A stretch of 64,000 nt of DNA from Stomorhina lunata (taxonomy: Eukaryota; Arthropoda; Insecta; Diptera; Rhiniidae), in assembly GCA_933228675.1 (NCBI GenBank), contig OW121741.1, positions 113,144,361 through 113,208,360 on the forward strand, written 5' to 3'. The translations under genes and the position numbers were made by a program. The notes below the pieces were generated by a model. That model had not been told where the DNA came from, did not search any database, and saw only the letters and a program-made list of their open reading frames with translations. Below are positions 1 to 12,922 of the stretch, piece after piece (position 1 is the stretch's first letter; each line of letters opens with the position of its first letter).

Positions 1-267
1 TTTTTTTTTGTTCCTTCACCCTCTTGATAAACCCTGTAGTTAAGGGCTGTAGTGGATTTTACACAACACAAGTGTAAGTTATAAGTAATTTGGGGAAATT
101 TGTAAACCTCTAAAGTTTGTTTTTAAGAATTGTAAACCTTATAGAAGAGATGCTATGAGAGGCTTAATTCTCAGAATTCTTTAGAGATTTGATAATAGGA
201 ATTCGAATACTCTGACCATCGAGTAGAGAGAGTGTCTTTTAAATAGCTAAGAAGCATTTCTAAATAA

Positions 268-1016
268 GTAAGAGGGTGCTATAGTGGGTCAAGCCCGACC
301 ATACGATACCCTTCACCTCTAAGGTCAAAGGAGTTCTTTTTCCTGTATAAAGACAGATATTTGCCATCATATAAATATTTTGTCAAAACTCATTTATTTA
401 AGCTGTTTCCGTCATTTGGACTTATTTGGGTGTTGGGGTCAAATGTGCACCGATTATCTCGAAATTTTAAAATTGATTACAGTTATTACAAAAATTATTT
501 ATGCAAAAAATAAACCAAAAATTCTCATTATCTTCAGATTTACTAGCGTTTTAGTGATCTTTTTCTCATTTAGTTCGTTTTGACAGAAGAGTTTGTATGG
601 GAATTATGATCAAATATGAAGTGATTTCAACAAAATTTGGTACAGTGATTTAAGTTTACTTAGGTAGTATTTCTTGTAAACTTTATTGAAAAATATTGAT
701 ATTTGTGGCCAATAAATCAATTCCGGAATTGGGACTTATGGGAGGTACTATAAATAATGGACTGATTTTGGTGAATTTCAATAGCCATGGTCCCACTATC
801 GAAAAAATTATCTGTACCAAATTGCATCAAATTATCTTTAGAATGGCTACATTTACTTTGATTACTTGGTTTAAATAGGTTCAGCCGGACGGACGGACTG
901 ATATCGCTAAATCGACTCAGAAAATGATTCTAGGTCTCTTTGTATACTAAAAGGTGGGTCTTAGACAAATATTATTATGCGTTACATACCCTTTCCACCT
1001 ATGGTGGTGAAGGGTA
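268..1016. repeat. Interspersed TATACCC-type fly repeat
   Basis: This block begins with a segment reading GGTCAAGCCCGACCATACG followed by ACCCTTCACC. It ends with GGTGGTGAAGGGTATAAAAA. The first part recurs in inverted orientation at about 44130-44210. Ends of this kind (an inverted TATACCC motif) belong to an abundant family of non-coding repeats that I associate with muscoid fly genomes. No coding content is visible; the two short open frames inside are not supported. The exact family is not known to me. Confidence 0.45.
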
Positions 1017-2559
1017 TAAAAACTTGTTGTTCCTTCTGTTTCTAATGAGACTAATAAGACGTTGAGACCCGTAGTTGGTCTATTGGGTCAATTGTATGTA
1101 TAAGTATTTATAAGGCTAACGAATTTTTGGAGATGTTTCTCCATTTCTGAACTGCTGGGTTTTCTTCTGTTCATTTACTTTTTTAATTCTAGTACATTCG
1201 ATATATTCATATATTGTATGAATGTGTTACAAACATGTATAAAAACTATATATGAATTTGTATCCTCTTATTACAATAACATTTTTCGTTCTAATGTGGG
1301 ACACACATATACAGATTTGAAGATAAAAAGTTTCTAACCGGAAGTAGTAGAAATCAAAATTACCTAAACTTATTAAAATCAGTTAATCTAATTCTGCTGA
1401 AAACGTACCCCAGACTGTTACACATGTGGCCAACAAAAGCTACTACACACACCTTTCATCTCAGATCATTGTAAATAAAGTTAAGCTACATATTAATATT
1501 AAATATTCAACAGTTCTTTCAAACATTGATTTATTTTTTTAGCCAATCTTTTTTCTTATGTTAGTACTTTTATTCCCAACTGTAGGTGAGATGGATAGAA
1601 TAAAAATAAAAAAAAGATAGAAAAACTTTGTAATAGTTATAAAAAAAGTGTAAACACAAATTGGTTATTTGGCACGTGTACCATCTGTAATGCGTGTGTT
1701 ATATACATGTATGTTGTTGCAACAAACCTCTATATGCCACAAATACCACAACATGCGCACCCTCTCGTAAACACACACACACTACACCAACACATTAAAA
1801 CAGATATTCCATGTAAAACAAATACACTACAATAAAAATTGGAAACGAACAACAACTGTTCAAGTATTCCCGCACCAAATCACATGCAATTGGAAAAACC
1901 ATACAAATTTTTACATTTATTTCATGCAAATTTCTTTTCTTTTTTATTGGTTCTTTCAGTTTTTGTCTGTAGTGTCATAACAAATGTATTCATGAATATG
2001 CACGCATCAATTTTTCTTTATTTTTTTTTTCTTTCACTTTTTTTATTTGAAAATTGTATTCAATATTTTTAGTGATTTCGTTATGTAGCCGCCTGAGATC
2101 AGTTTATGGGGGGGGGGATATGTCATATTGTGACATACCTGTCTTATTTTGGTTTTTGAACAGATGTGGTCAAATAATTGTTTGTAAAGGGTAGTCATCT
2201 TCTTGAGCAGCACAATCAAGCCGGTTAGCTGGAGTGGTAATAATAGCTATTCCTTTTCTAATAGGAAAACTTATAGCAAAAGGGTTTATAATTTAGAAGT
2301 ACTACTTGGATATACGCTTCTATTACCAGTAGCCTAGAAAATTACCATATTTTATATAAATTTCTAAAAGAGTGTAATTTATATGGTCAGATATAGAGAT
2401 GGCAATATAATATTTGGTTTTTAGTGATGTTTGTTATATATACATATTTATAAAAATTGATCTCGATTATCAGCCCTTTAGTATGAGCGGCAAACGAACA
2501 AATTGTATTCAAAGAACAGGTCATAATTTTGTTTTGGAAAATTTCATATGAAAATAAGA
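1017..2559. other. AT-rich intergenic DNA, nothing recognised
   Basis: I see no gene, repeat array or transposon end here. Small curiosities are a run of eleven G near 2107-2118 and, directly after it, a 7-bp perfect hairpin (TATGTCA/TGACATA, 2119-2137). Short CA-rich runs lie around 1770-1800. Confidence 0.5.
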
Positions 2560-3540
2560 AATTTAAAAAAATAAGCAATTTCTGAAAAATTTCTTTAAAA
2601 AAATAAGAAACTTTTAAAACATTCTTGTAGAAAAAGTAATCTTTAACAAAAAATTTTTTAAAAATAAGAAATTTTTGAAAAATTTCTATAAAAATAAGAA
2701 ATTTTTGAAACATTTTTTTAAAAATTTCTTATAGAAATTTTTAAAAATTTCTTATAAAACAAAAATATTATTAAAAAATTTCATATAAAATAAGAAATTA
2801 AAAAAAAATTATAAAACTATTAAATTTTTGCAAAATTTCTTCTAAAAATAAGACATTTTTGAAAAATTTCTTATAAGAATAAGAAACTTTTGAAAAATTT
2901 CTTATAAAATAAGAAATTTTTGAAAAATTTCTTATAAAAATAAGAAATTTTTGAAAAATTTTTATATAAAAGTAAGATAATTTTGAAAAATTTCTTATAA
3001 AAATAAGAAATTTTAGAAAAATTTCTTGTACAGTAAAAAAACTTTTGATAAATTTCTTATAAAAATAAGAAATTTTTGAAAAATTGCATAAAAAAAAAAT
3101 AACAATTTTTTTTTTTAAATTTCTTATAAATATTTGAAATTTTTGAAAATTTTCAAAATATTTTTTATAAAAATATGAAACTTTTTAAAAATTTCTTATA
3201 AAACAAAAATATTATAGAAAAATTTTTTATAAAAATAAGAAATTTTTGAAAATTTTTTTATAAAAATATAAAATTTTTGAAAAGTTTCTTATAAAACAAA
3301 AATATTTTTGAAAAATTTCTTATGTTTATAAGAAATTTTTGAAAAATTTCTTATTAATTTTTAAAAAACTTCTTATAAAAATAAAGAAATTTTTAAAAAA
3401 TTTCTTATAAAAATAAGGAATTTTGAAAGATTTCTTATAAAAATAAGAAATTTTACCAAATTTCTTACAAAATAAGATATTTTTACAAAATTTCTTGTAA
3501 AATAAGAAATTTTTGAAAAATTTCATACATAAAAAAAATT
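2560..3540. repeat. AT-rich minisatellite array 1
   Basis: Imperfect tandem repeats of about 30 bp are built from the blocks AAATTTCTTATAAAAATAAG and AAATTTTTGAAA. Every unit is a near-palindrome of A-runs and T-runs. Open frames here are artefacts of the repeat (Phe/Lys/Ile/Tyr only). The array resumes at 4740-4885 beyond the TIR element that follows, so the element probably inserted into it. Confidence 0.85.
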
Positions 3541-3549
3541 TGAAACAAT

Positions 3550-4723
3550 CCCAGTAAAACTTTTCATTACCAAATAATGAGTTAAACAGTTAAACCATTG
3601 AACACGAACTACTAACTTATTCACTGTTTAAGTCATTACATTAACATGGGGATGTCATTGGAGGCAAGTACTTACCAATTGCAGAAAAGTAATAACTTGG
3701 GTAAGCAATTTGAAAGCAACAACAACAACAGCAAAAACTTTTTTGTTGTTGTTTTATTAAAAACATATATTTTTAAACGAAATACAAAACTTTTTTATTA
3801 TCCCATGGGGGCTCGAACCCAGACCCTCCGACTGCTAGGCAGAGACTCTTCCACTGAGCTTCTTCATATGTTGAAAACTTAGCAGCTTATAATTAATATA
3901 AACAATTTTTATTTTTAGATCCAAAATCATGTGAAAATAACTTTGTTTTTCCCTGCTTTTTTTTGCTTTGTTTTAATTTTTGGAAAAATATTTTTATACG
4001 ATTTTTTGTAATTATTTTAAAACTTTTTTAAAATTATTTTAAAACTTAAACAATTTAAATCTTCTTTTTTGTATAAGTTTTTACATAAGATTTACTCTTA
4101 CTTAAATGTTACAACCTGTTAAGGTCAAAGTCCGAGCATATTTTAGAATTCCATGGATTTCGATCTTGTGCGAATATTCTCCAATTTTATAGGCCAAGCT
4201 TTGAAAAATATTCCTCTACTTGGTCTTTCTATCGAAGTTTCGGACATCCTCCTCCAACATTAGGTAGTGGGACATTTCAATTCTAATTTTATCCTCTTCA
4301 TTGTATTTTTTTTTCAAGAGAGGGTTACTAGCACGTAATCCTAACCCATTTTTATCGATCTTATGGGACAACTCTCGGAACATGTTAACTCACAATATTA
4401 ATGGGTGTTAAACTAGCTTCTGGGGTGATACCATGAGGAGGTGTGTGTCCACAGTTGAGATGAAGGATGACCCAGATAAGTTGGGCTTACCAAGTTAAGA
4501 CCAATTAGAATCATGTTTGGTATTCAACATCCCCTACATAATCAAAATTGAGTCATGATGGTATTTTTTCATTAATGTGAGTTAATTTTACAAATTTTTT
4601 TCACAGAAGATAATATTTAAGTTCTTAAAATTCAAAAATCATTTAAAAAGACTCTTTTAATAAAAAAAAAAAAAAACTAAAAAAAATTGTTGCCCTTGGT
4701 GGGATTTGAACCGGGGCCCTTCA
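3550..4723 (-). mobile_element. TIR element G, truncated copy (inverted)
   Basis: This is a diverged reverse-complement copy of the complete element at 8740-9927. The outer end reads CCCAGTAAAACTTTTCATTA, matching the other copy's terminus. Landmarks follow in the same order: an ACAACAACA run, a tRNA-like segment, a stretch with the words AAGACCAATTAG and TCCACAGTTGAGATG, and a T-arm-like TTGAACCGGGGCCC near 4710. It stops about 130 bp short of the second terminus, at the edge of an AT minisatellite. No transposase is encoded. The superfamily is not identified. Confidence 0.7.
3800..3868 (-). pseudogene. tRNA-like segment inside TIR element G (inverted copy)
   Basis: On the minus strand this reads as a tRNA body. 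A box-A-like AGCTCAGTGG (rc 3851-3860) is followed by an anticodon arm around CTGCCTAGCAGTCGG and a perfect box B GGTTCGAGCCC (rc 3809-3819). There is no complementary acceptor stem, so it is a tRNA-derived module and not a functional tRNA gene. The same module lies in the other copy at 9600-9668. Confidence 0.65.
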
Positions 4724-4739
4724 TAAAATTAAAAAACAA

Positions 4740-4885
4740 AATTAATTAAGTAAAAAAGTTTTGAAAAATTTATAAAATTAAGAAATTTTTGAAAATTTTT
4801 TATAGAAATAGGAAATTTTTGAAAAATTTCTATAAAAATAAAAAAATTTTGAAAAATTTCTTATAAAAATAAAAAAAATTTTAAT
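4740..4885. repeat. AT-rich minisatellite array 1, right part
   Basis: Repeats of TTTTGAAAAATTTCTATAAA resume here. They are the same family as 2560-3540, on the far side of the truncated element G copy. Confidence 0.75.
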
Positions 4886-5469
4886 TTATTTTTTTGGAAA
4901 TAAAGATTTGATACCAACTCAAACTTTTGACATTTACAAACAATTTCAAAACTCATATGATTTATAAAATTCGTGAAGCTTTATTGAAAGTTATAGGCAA
5001 ACAAAATCGATTGAACCGCCATCAAATCTGAACCAGATCGAATTTCAAATTTTCAAAAAAAAACATATTTGTTCGGTCTTATAACTAAGTTTTACAGCAC
5101 AACGTCAACAAAATGATAATATAAAGGATTGTCAGATAAATATATCGTCACCTGAAATGCCCTTTAGGTTTCCGAAACAGGATATATATAATCCGTCGCT
5201 TTCCCATTAATACTACAATTAAATAAATCGTTGGGTTATTTATTTTAAATCTTGGAAACTTACAGACAATATTTAAAGAAAGCGTTTTTAAATAAAATAT
5301 GTAGTTTGAATTTATAACGTCTTTTTCATTACCTGTTACTTCTTTAGGTATTTTCGGTGACTATATAATGAAACTAAAAATCTTTAACCATACACAAATG
5401 CAATAATTGAATGCTTGAATTTGACACAATAACAAATGTTTGATATATCTAAGAATGACAAAAGTTTAT
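4886..5469. other. Intergenic DNA, nothing recognised
   Basis: AT-rich sequence without a supported gene, tandem array or transposon terminus. Confidence 0.5.
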
Positions 5470-5473
5470 TTAA

Positions 5474-7562
5474 CCCTTCTACTTTCCTTGGATTTGTGCC
5501 CTTTATATTACCCTTTGGGTCAATATGACCCAACAATGAAATATTAACAAAATTTCATATTTAACATAGGATTTTTGTTTAATTAAGGACCAGCACTCAA
5601 GGGATGACCCCTACTTATGCAATACATTATGTTGGAAGTAAGAAAATAGAATATGGGAGGGAGGATACATGGAGTCGTGTTTATACCTATATTGCAACTG
5701 GTAGTGAAAACTTCTGCGGGGAGTGAATTCCACATACGAACAACATATATTGTTTAAGGGCGAATTTAATGTAGCGTGTTCGTACGGTCTACCGTCCAAT
5801 CGATCGCAAAGGAATGAGCTCTAAAAGAATGACGTGTATTGCGCAAAAAAAGTCCAAGCTTCGAGAACGAGTTCTCCGATTTCGTTAGAGCATATTCCAA
5901 AGTATAAACAATAGGACAGTGTGACACAACTCAAATTACGATGGTACTCTTGTAAATCAATAGAGTCCCTATGAGCACTTTCGCTGTATCTTGCACACGG
6001 TCGAGAAGCTCCAAAATAGACTTTGAAGCTCCAGCCCATACATGAGGTGGTGTAAATAGTAAGCAGATCAGATGAAGTTAAGAATCTCTTGCACCGTTTT
6101 AGAGGCACTTGAATGCTTCTTTCGGCACTTGAAAGATGTATTTTGTCGTACGGACATCACTTGCCTAGAACATCAAGAGCATCTGATTCCTCAATATGTA
6201 CACCACCCATTAATACAGATAAAGAACGTTCCCACTGCAGTCGGTTCTTCGTACCGGAACGACTCGGAATTCTTAGGATTCCGACCAAGGACTGTCACTT
6301 CTACGATATTACCAATAATATCGCAGTTACAACAACAACAACAACAGATGAAGAAACATTGTTTGCCGCTCGTTTATGCGTTAGCATACAACATCCATTC
6401 GCATGACCCCATTCTGCAATTGTTTCTAAATATCGGTTTAATGATCAATTCATGTCTTGTCTCATAGCACCAACCTCAAGAACGCTTGGCCTATGATTGA
6501 ATGGATATGAATGGCAAATATTACTATCATCTGCAAAAGAGTATATGGGATTGGAAATTTGATGTTGAAGGTCATTTATAAAGATAAGAAATAGACTTGG
6601 AGAAAGAACAGAGCTTGCGGTATCCCTGAATAAATCTTGAACTCGTTTGAAGAGAACCCATCTATAACAACTCGTATAGAGTGATCTCTGAGAAAGCTTG
6701 ATATAAACCTTGAGAAGTTATTACCAACGTCAAAGGCAATAAGTTTTGATAGAAGTTCTTCATGCCAAACTATATCAAATGCCTTGGAAATATTCTTCAC
6801 AAAATATGCCCATTTGTTAGCTCATTGATCTGCAAGTTCTGCTAGATAAAGCCTTCTTCTGAAGTTTTTATTAAAACTCAAGCCAGGATTCATTTAAGTC
6901 CACAAGATCTATACGCTGATGCATCTATCATGTTTGAAAATAATGCAACTGGCCATCGTTTAGTCTCGCGCTTACATATGTAATTAGGAACAAGTTGGTC
7001 AAGTTTGGATGTAATGATGTAGTATTTTAGTTGTATTTTTGTTCATGATCTCTTACGTCGGCTGAAAGATGAAGAGATCTTAAGAGGAAAACTTATTTAT
7101 TTTTGTTTGGAACATATGATGCTATAGTTGTATAATTTGAAAACAAAAAAATTGCGAAAATAGCGTTACGTAATATGTAAACAGGCCATGAATTGAAAAA
7201 CATTGAATGAAAGCGATTTTATTGATTATTTCACTGAACAAATTATTGATAGATGCTTCTGAATGAAGGTGAACTCGACTCAATTATGTTTAATAGGAAA
7301 AAAAATTATAAAATGGAATTAAGCTTGAAATATCGCTTGTTGGGTCATATTGACCCAAAGGGTACTAAATGTGTGTAAATCGTGTTTTGAAAAGTGGAGG
7401 GGGAAGGAAAAATTTTAATATTATTACTTTGTTTTAAAAACATAATATTCGTCCCTATAATGGATAAATTAAAGTTTCACATTCATATCTAATTATTTAA
7501 TGAGATAATTTTGCGTTTGAAAAACAAAATTGGGTCAAATTGACCCAAGGAGTGTATAAGGG
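5474..7562. mobile_element. piggyBac-like non-autonomous element (TTAA target)
   Basis: The block is bounded by TTAA on both sides (5470-5473 and 7563-7566). Its inverted ends are CCCTTCTACTTTCCTTGG on the left and, in reverse complement, CCCTTATACACTCCTTGG on the right. Subterminal inverted repeats follow: GGGTCAATATGACCCAACA at about 5518 and its inverse near 7341; a further TTGGGTCAAATTGACCCAA lies next to the right end. TTAA duplication with termini starting CCC is the hallmark of piggyBac. No piggyBac transposase is visible. The interior is largely a broken LINE on the minus strand, so this is either a MITE-like element that received a LINE insertion or one that captured it. Confidence 0.7.
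5600..6810 (-). pseudogene. Broken non-LTR retrotransposon reverse transcriptase (Jockey/CR1-like)
   Basis: Three minus-strand frames together resemble the C-terminal half of a LINE ORF2. Near 6800-6740 the frame reads ISKAFDIVWHEELLSKL, the classic first RT block. A little further on comes SIRVVIDGFSSNEF followed by SGIPQA. After a frame change, SPSLFLIFINDL is followed by the catalytic FADDS (rc 6523-6537). Between 6108 and 5821 lies a thumb/connection-like region (SSDLLTIYTT, then GASRP). Stops and frameshifts separate the pieces, and the 5' half including any endonuclease is absent. It is dead. Assignment to Jockey or CR1 is by motif style only. Confidence 0.8.
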
Positions 7563-7566
7563 TTAA

Positions 7567-8737
7567 GTGTTAGTGATAAGATTGAAAAAGATGACTGAAT
7601 GACATGTAAATTCTGTTAATAATTAATAAAATGATTCAGATTTGAGTTATTAGTATTTTAAAATATTTTTTCATAATTAGCTTATGATGGTGATAAAATA
7701 TGTGAGTATGTGTAAATTATGTTTAAATTTAAGTAAACAGCAGGTATTTTCTATAAATTTCCTCGTGTATGTCTATTTTATTTTACGAAAAACTCTTTGC
7801 AATATTTGAATAAAATTACACTGTGCTACAAGATTTCCAAATACCTATTATATTTTCTTGAAATTCTGGAATGAATTTATGTTTTCACTTTAAAAACTCC
7901 TTTAAATGGATTTAAAATCATCTTTTGAATTTAGATTTTTTTCATCCACCTCAAATTTTTCTTCTCTTATATCTTTCTGTCATAATCATAAGCCATCAAA
8001 ACTTATATAAAATTAATCACAAGTTTTAGATTGCATTTTCTATTAATGTTTTACTACTTTTATAATATAAATAGTTTATTGAAGATACAATTCATAAATT
8101 ACAGACAAATGCAAAGACTATATACTACTCAGTATTTAGTTAATAATCATAACCTCATTTAATGCATATTTAATTTCATTATGAGTTTGTAAATGCTTTT
8201 AAAAATTATAATAACCATACAAATGTTTTCTATTTGTATTAAAATTTATTATCTCTCCGTTTATAAGCCTATGTATAACTTTTATAAAATTTTCAATTAA
8301 TTATGCAAATTTAAATATTAAAACTAGTGTTGTTTTTTATAAATTATAAATAGTCAGTGCTTAAAAGTATTTAGTGTAATTAGAATTATTGTATTATTCA
8401 AGGGAAATTAAAACCGTTTTGAAATTAAATAAAAATTTGCAATTAAAAAAAAAAAACTGTAATGTGTTTAAAATTATTTAATTTCTGTGGGAAAAGTAAC
8501 TTATCGCTAAATACACAAAAGAAAATTTTATAAATTCAATAAATTAAAATTAATGTTGAAAAATTATAATATTTATATTAGACAACTAAGATTTATAAAT
8601 CGTATCATTCATTCATTCGTATTAGGCAGAAAGCACAAGGTGTGCAATATAAAAACTTTTTGAAATATTTTACATATTCATCTTAATTTTAAAAATTCAA
8701 AGAAGAGTTCCCTATGTAGTTATAGAATCAATAAAAT
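7567..8737. other. AT-rich intergenic DNA, nothing recognised
   Basis: Very AT-rich sequence with no supported gene, transposon end or tandem array. Confidence 0.5.
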
Positions 8738-8739
8738 AC

Positions 8740-9730
8740 CCAGCAAAACTTTGGTAACGGCAAGTACTCTGGTATCTGGTTACCTTGTAATGACTACAGC
8801 ATACCCTCCGAATAACTAATAAGTTATTACATAAGTACTTATTTGTAATTAAAATGGTAAGTTGAACTGAATGGCCCGGGTTCAAATCCCACCAAGAGCA
8901 ACAATTTTTTTTATTTTTTTTTTATTAAAAATGTATTTTTAAATGATTTTTGAATTTTAAAAACATAAATATTACCTTCTGTAAAAAAAATTTTGGAAAA
9001 CTAACTCACGGTAATGAAAAAATACTATCATGAGTCAATTTTGATTATGTAGGCTACATACCTATTGGATACCAAGCAACGGTTCTGCTTGGTCTTAACT
9101 TGGTAAGCATAGACTTATCTTGATTATCCTTTATTTCAACTGTGGACACTGACCTCCTAGTGACATCACCAAAAGAGCTACGTTACGTAGTGAGCTAACA
9201 TGTACCGCGAGTTGCAAAATAAGAACGATAAAAAATGGGATGGAAAGACCAAGTAGAGGAAAAATTTTCACAACTTGGCCTATAAAATTGAAGAATATTC
9301 GCACAAGATCGAAGAAAATAGGTTGTATCTATAGGCCATTTAAGTAAGTAAGAGCCAATATTATATAAAAACTTATACAAAAGGGAAGATTTAAATTGTT
9401 TAAGTTTTAAAATAATTAAAAAACACTTCTTCTTTGTTTATTAAATGCATTAAACATTTACAAAAAATTGTATAGAAATATGTTTCCAAAAATTACAACA
9501 AAGCAAAAAAGCAGAGAAAAACAAAGTTATTGTCACATGATTTTGGATCTAAAATTAAAAATTGTTTATATTAATTATAAGCTGCTAAATTTTCAACATA
9601 TGAAGTAGCTCAGTGGAAGAGTCTCCGCCTAGCAGTCGGAGGATCTGGGTTCGAGCCCCCATGGGGTCATAAGAAAAAATTTGTATTTCGTTTAAAAATA
9701 TGTTTTTTAAATAAAACAACAACAAAAAAG

Positions 9731-9761
<31 letters not shown>

Positions 9762-9927
9762 CTTCCAATTACTTACCCAAGTCATTACATTTCTGCAATT
9801 GGTAAGTACTTGCCTCCAATGACATCCCCATATTAATGTAATGACTTAAACAGTGAATGAGTAAGTAGTTCGTGTTCAATAGTTTAACTGTTTAACTCAT
9901 TATTTGGTAATGAAAAGTTTTGCTGGG
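8740..9927 (+). mobile_element. TIR element G, complete copy with tRNA-like modules
   Basis: The element is bounded by perfect 14-bp inverted ends, CCCAGCAAAACTTT and its reverse complement, flanked on each side by TA (8738-8739 and 9928-9929). A TA duplication suggests a Tc1/mariner-type mechanism. It is non-autonomous: no open frame resembles a transposase. Inside are a T-arm-like CGGGTTCAAATCCC at about 8879, an almost complete tRNA-like body at 9600-9668, and a (GTT)n run near 9729-9761. A truncated inverted copy lies at 3550-4723. A further diverged copy of the middle part lies near 12680-12840. Confidence 0.72.
9600..9668 (+). pseudogene. tRNA-like segment inside TIR element G
   Basis: Box A TAGCTCAGTGG (9606-9616) and box B GGTTCGAGCCC (9648-9658) match the internal RNA polymerase III promoter consensus. 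The anticodon arm is CTCCG...CGGAG around CCTAGCAGT. A 7-nt loop reading CTAGCAG would give anticodon AGC (alanine). The T-stem is imperfect and no acceptor stem can form, so it is not a functional tRNA. It may still act as a Pol III promoter, as in tRNA-derived SINEs. Confidence 0.7.
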
Positions 9928-11706
9928 TATTTTTCCCAAAAATATTTTCTGTGTAAACTAATTGCAATTAATTTTGTTTTTATGCAAAATATCACGCTCT
10001 AATATCTATTAAATAACGTATTATATTTACTGAAACTCGGATTAAGGTATCAAAATTTATATTTAATTATAAAAACAACTTCTTCCAAAAATAGCAAATA
10101 ACTCAGTCCATGTTACAATATATATCTACAAAATCTCAAATAGCTCTACACATTATTGCGTTTAAATAATTGTTGTGTTAATTGTTTGTTACAATAGTGG
10201 TTTTTAATTATAATTTATAACTTACACATGTTTAACAATCCAAAAAAAAAAAACAGTTAAATGTAATTACACTCAGAAAAAAAATGAACTAAAATTTAGG
10301 AAAATTTACTAAATTTGAGGAAAAAATGGTTGTCGTATGGCGCCAAAGCCGTTTTTTACAGCAATTAAGTAAAATAATTCCTTAATTCCAATAAAAAAAT
10401 TTCCTTAAGTTTTTGACAAAATTTCTTATATCAAACAAATTTTAACTAAAACCAAATAAAATTTAACTTAAAAAATTAAAAAAATGACTATTATTTAGTT
10501 CATATTTTATCTGAAACTTCTTAAAAACAAGTAAATATTTCCTTTAATTTAGTTCAGATAAATATTTATCAATGGTATAAATAAGGAAAATTTTCCTTCA
10601 TTTTCGTTAAAAGATAATTTATTTTAACTTAAAACAAGTAAAAACTGCAGTAAACTTGTTCAAATTTTCTACGATAGTAGAAAAAGATTACTAAAATTCA
10701 TTAAATTATTTATTCTGATCTTGTAAAAAATTTATAATTTTTAGGAAATATTTTCCTTAAAAGTGAGAAAAACAGTCAGAAAATAAATAAGTTTAGTACT
10801 TATTTATAGTAAAATATTCATTCCCAGTATGAAATATTTCCTACATTATTAAAACTTATTTCTAGTTTTCAGTAAATTATATATTTATCGGAATTATATA
10901 TTTCCTAAATAATACAAGAAAAATTACTAAAATTAAGTAAAATTATTTTCTAAAATATATTTATCCCCTTTATAAAATAAAAGTATAAAAATATGGTATA
11001 AAGTATTTTTATTAATATATTTTCATAACTTTACAAAAATATTTTAAATAACATAAATACATATATATAATAAAATAAGAAATAATATTTAAATTTATAA
11101 CAATTTTTACATTTACTTACATATATGTACATAAAAATTGAGTGCACCTTATTTTTTAAAAATTTAACCTTAATTTTCCCTAAGAAATGTTTTCCGTTAC
11201 AAAAAAGTATGTTATACAAAATTTTGTTTAGATTGCATTAGGGGTAGGCGTGCCGCATCCGCCCCCAAACTGTAAAATTAGTTCTTATGGGAGTATTTTT
11301 GGTTTTTACCGAAATTTCAATCAATAACAACTTATACAAAAAAAAAGTACAATAAATTAAAAGTCATAGAAATAAAAAATGGATGAAGTAGTTTTGAAAT
11401 TTTTCCACATTCGTATTTGTGAAAGTTTCTTCCAATTTAAATAACTGCGGACAATGACTCAATGTATTTCATTATCCATTCCTTGCCATTAAATATCTGA
11501 TCTTCTTTTACAAGTTAAAAAATTTATTTATTTGAAAATGCAATATAAACTTCAATATAAAAGAATTTTGGTTCATAATGTGAGTTATTGGAAAATAAAT
11601 ATTTATATTAATGTATTTATTAATGAAGACAAATTTTATAAGGTAAATAAATAAAAAAATCGTACTTCAGAATTAACTGCAGTATAACACATTGAAAAAT
11701 ATTAAG

Positions 11707-12922
11707 GCCTTTTCATAGTCAAATTGTTATTTGGAAGGGACGCTCTCTGTGACGCACGGCATCTTTGGCTACGGAACACTAAAGGTCCTTAGTCTTCCCA
11801 ATTTAACTAATCAAAGGTCATTTCGCAAAAAATATAAAATATAGTATAGGTGTTTAAATATTTTTTATTTAGAGTATACAGTTAGTTAGGGAAAAAACCT
11901 TTTTACTGATAACTAGTAAAATACATTATTTATTTTTATTATTTTCTTAAATTTAAGAAAATAAAGTTTAAAATTTAATTATATTAAATGTCAAAAATAG
12001 TTGTTTGGTATAAATTTCGTTCATAAAGTATTTGGCTAAAGGAACAAAATTTGTACCAAACAATGACTTTTGAGTTTCGATTCGATTTTGTATTAATAAA
12101 CAATGTGTTAAGTTTTGCCCCTTACTGTAAGCTCTATAAGAACCTGTTACTTTAAAACACCTATACGATTTTTTTAAATTTTTGATACTTATCAATGTAT
12201 TACGCAAAAGCTCAATCTAAAAATATATTTACCTTGAATACTTGCCCACTAATTTATTATAATAAAAAAACTGTACCTAAGACCAATAACTACATTTAGA
12301 AGAACACTTTTGGAGTTATTTAAATCTCTGTCACTAAGTCTCTCTTTCTTTAAATTTTACGTTGAATTATGATATTTAATATATAACAACCTTCTGGTAA
12401 ACATTAAAAAAGACCCACCCTAATATAAAAACTGAGGCATAGATAATGCATCACTTACATGGGTTGAGCCTTAACATGCGGGGAATCCAATAACCTTTTT
12501 CGATTTGAAGAAAACGGCTGATTGTTACTTGTGACGACAACTCCAAGCACAAAAATGTCATATGTTAAGCTCTGCCAACCAAATAATCCTGCCAAGTGGC
12601 ACTTATAATACAAGAGCTCGCCATAAGTTTAGAATTTTGTCGAAGTATTCTAGATAAAATGCTGATGTAGTTATTGTTGGAAGCCAAGCAACGGTTTTGA
12701 TCGGTTTTAATTTGAAAATTAAAGACTTTTCTTGGTCTATCCCTCATCTCAACTGTGGAAACTGATCTTCTCGTGGTATCACACCGTCTTATCTGTCTTA
12801 ACACCCGTTAAAGTAGTGAGCTAACAAGTGCTGTGAGTTCTTCCCGTATGAATTATAAGAATTTGGACTAGGACCTCAGGCTAGTAACCTACTTCTGGAA
12901 AAGACTCCTACTATGAAAAGGC
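11707..12922. mobile_element. Nested TIR element inside element H
   Basis: An inverted pair of 13 bp, GCCTTTTCATAGT at 11707-11719 and its reverse complement at 12910-12922, brackets 1.2 kb. Part of the interior (12680-12840) resembles the middle of element G, sharing words such as AAGCAACGGTT and TAGTGAGCTAACA. No coding capacity is seen. The call rests on the short inverted ends only. Confidence 0.4.

Noticed and set aside
2387..3526. Minus-strand Phe/Lys/Ile-rich frames
   Set aside because: Produced by the AT minisatellite unit lacking stops in one frame.
3646..3882. 78-codon plus-strand frame, and its counterpart at 9585-9785 on the minus strand
   Set aside because: Both are antisense translations of the tRNA-like module and flanks of element G (same MGARTQ...RLLG text), not proteins.
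6072..6467. 131- and 97-codon plus-strand frames
   Set aside because: They are antisense shadows of the broken LINE reverse transcriptase on the minus strand, with a CAA run giving poly-Gln.
9600..9668. Functional tRNA-Ala gene
   Set aside because: Boxes A and B are good, but the T-stem is imperfect and no acceptor stem forms.
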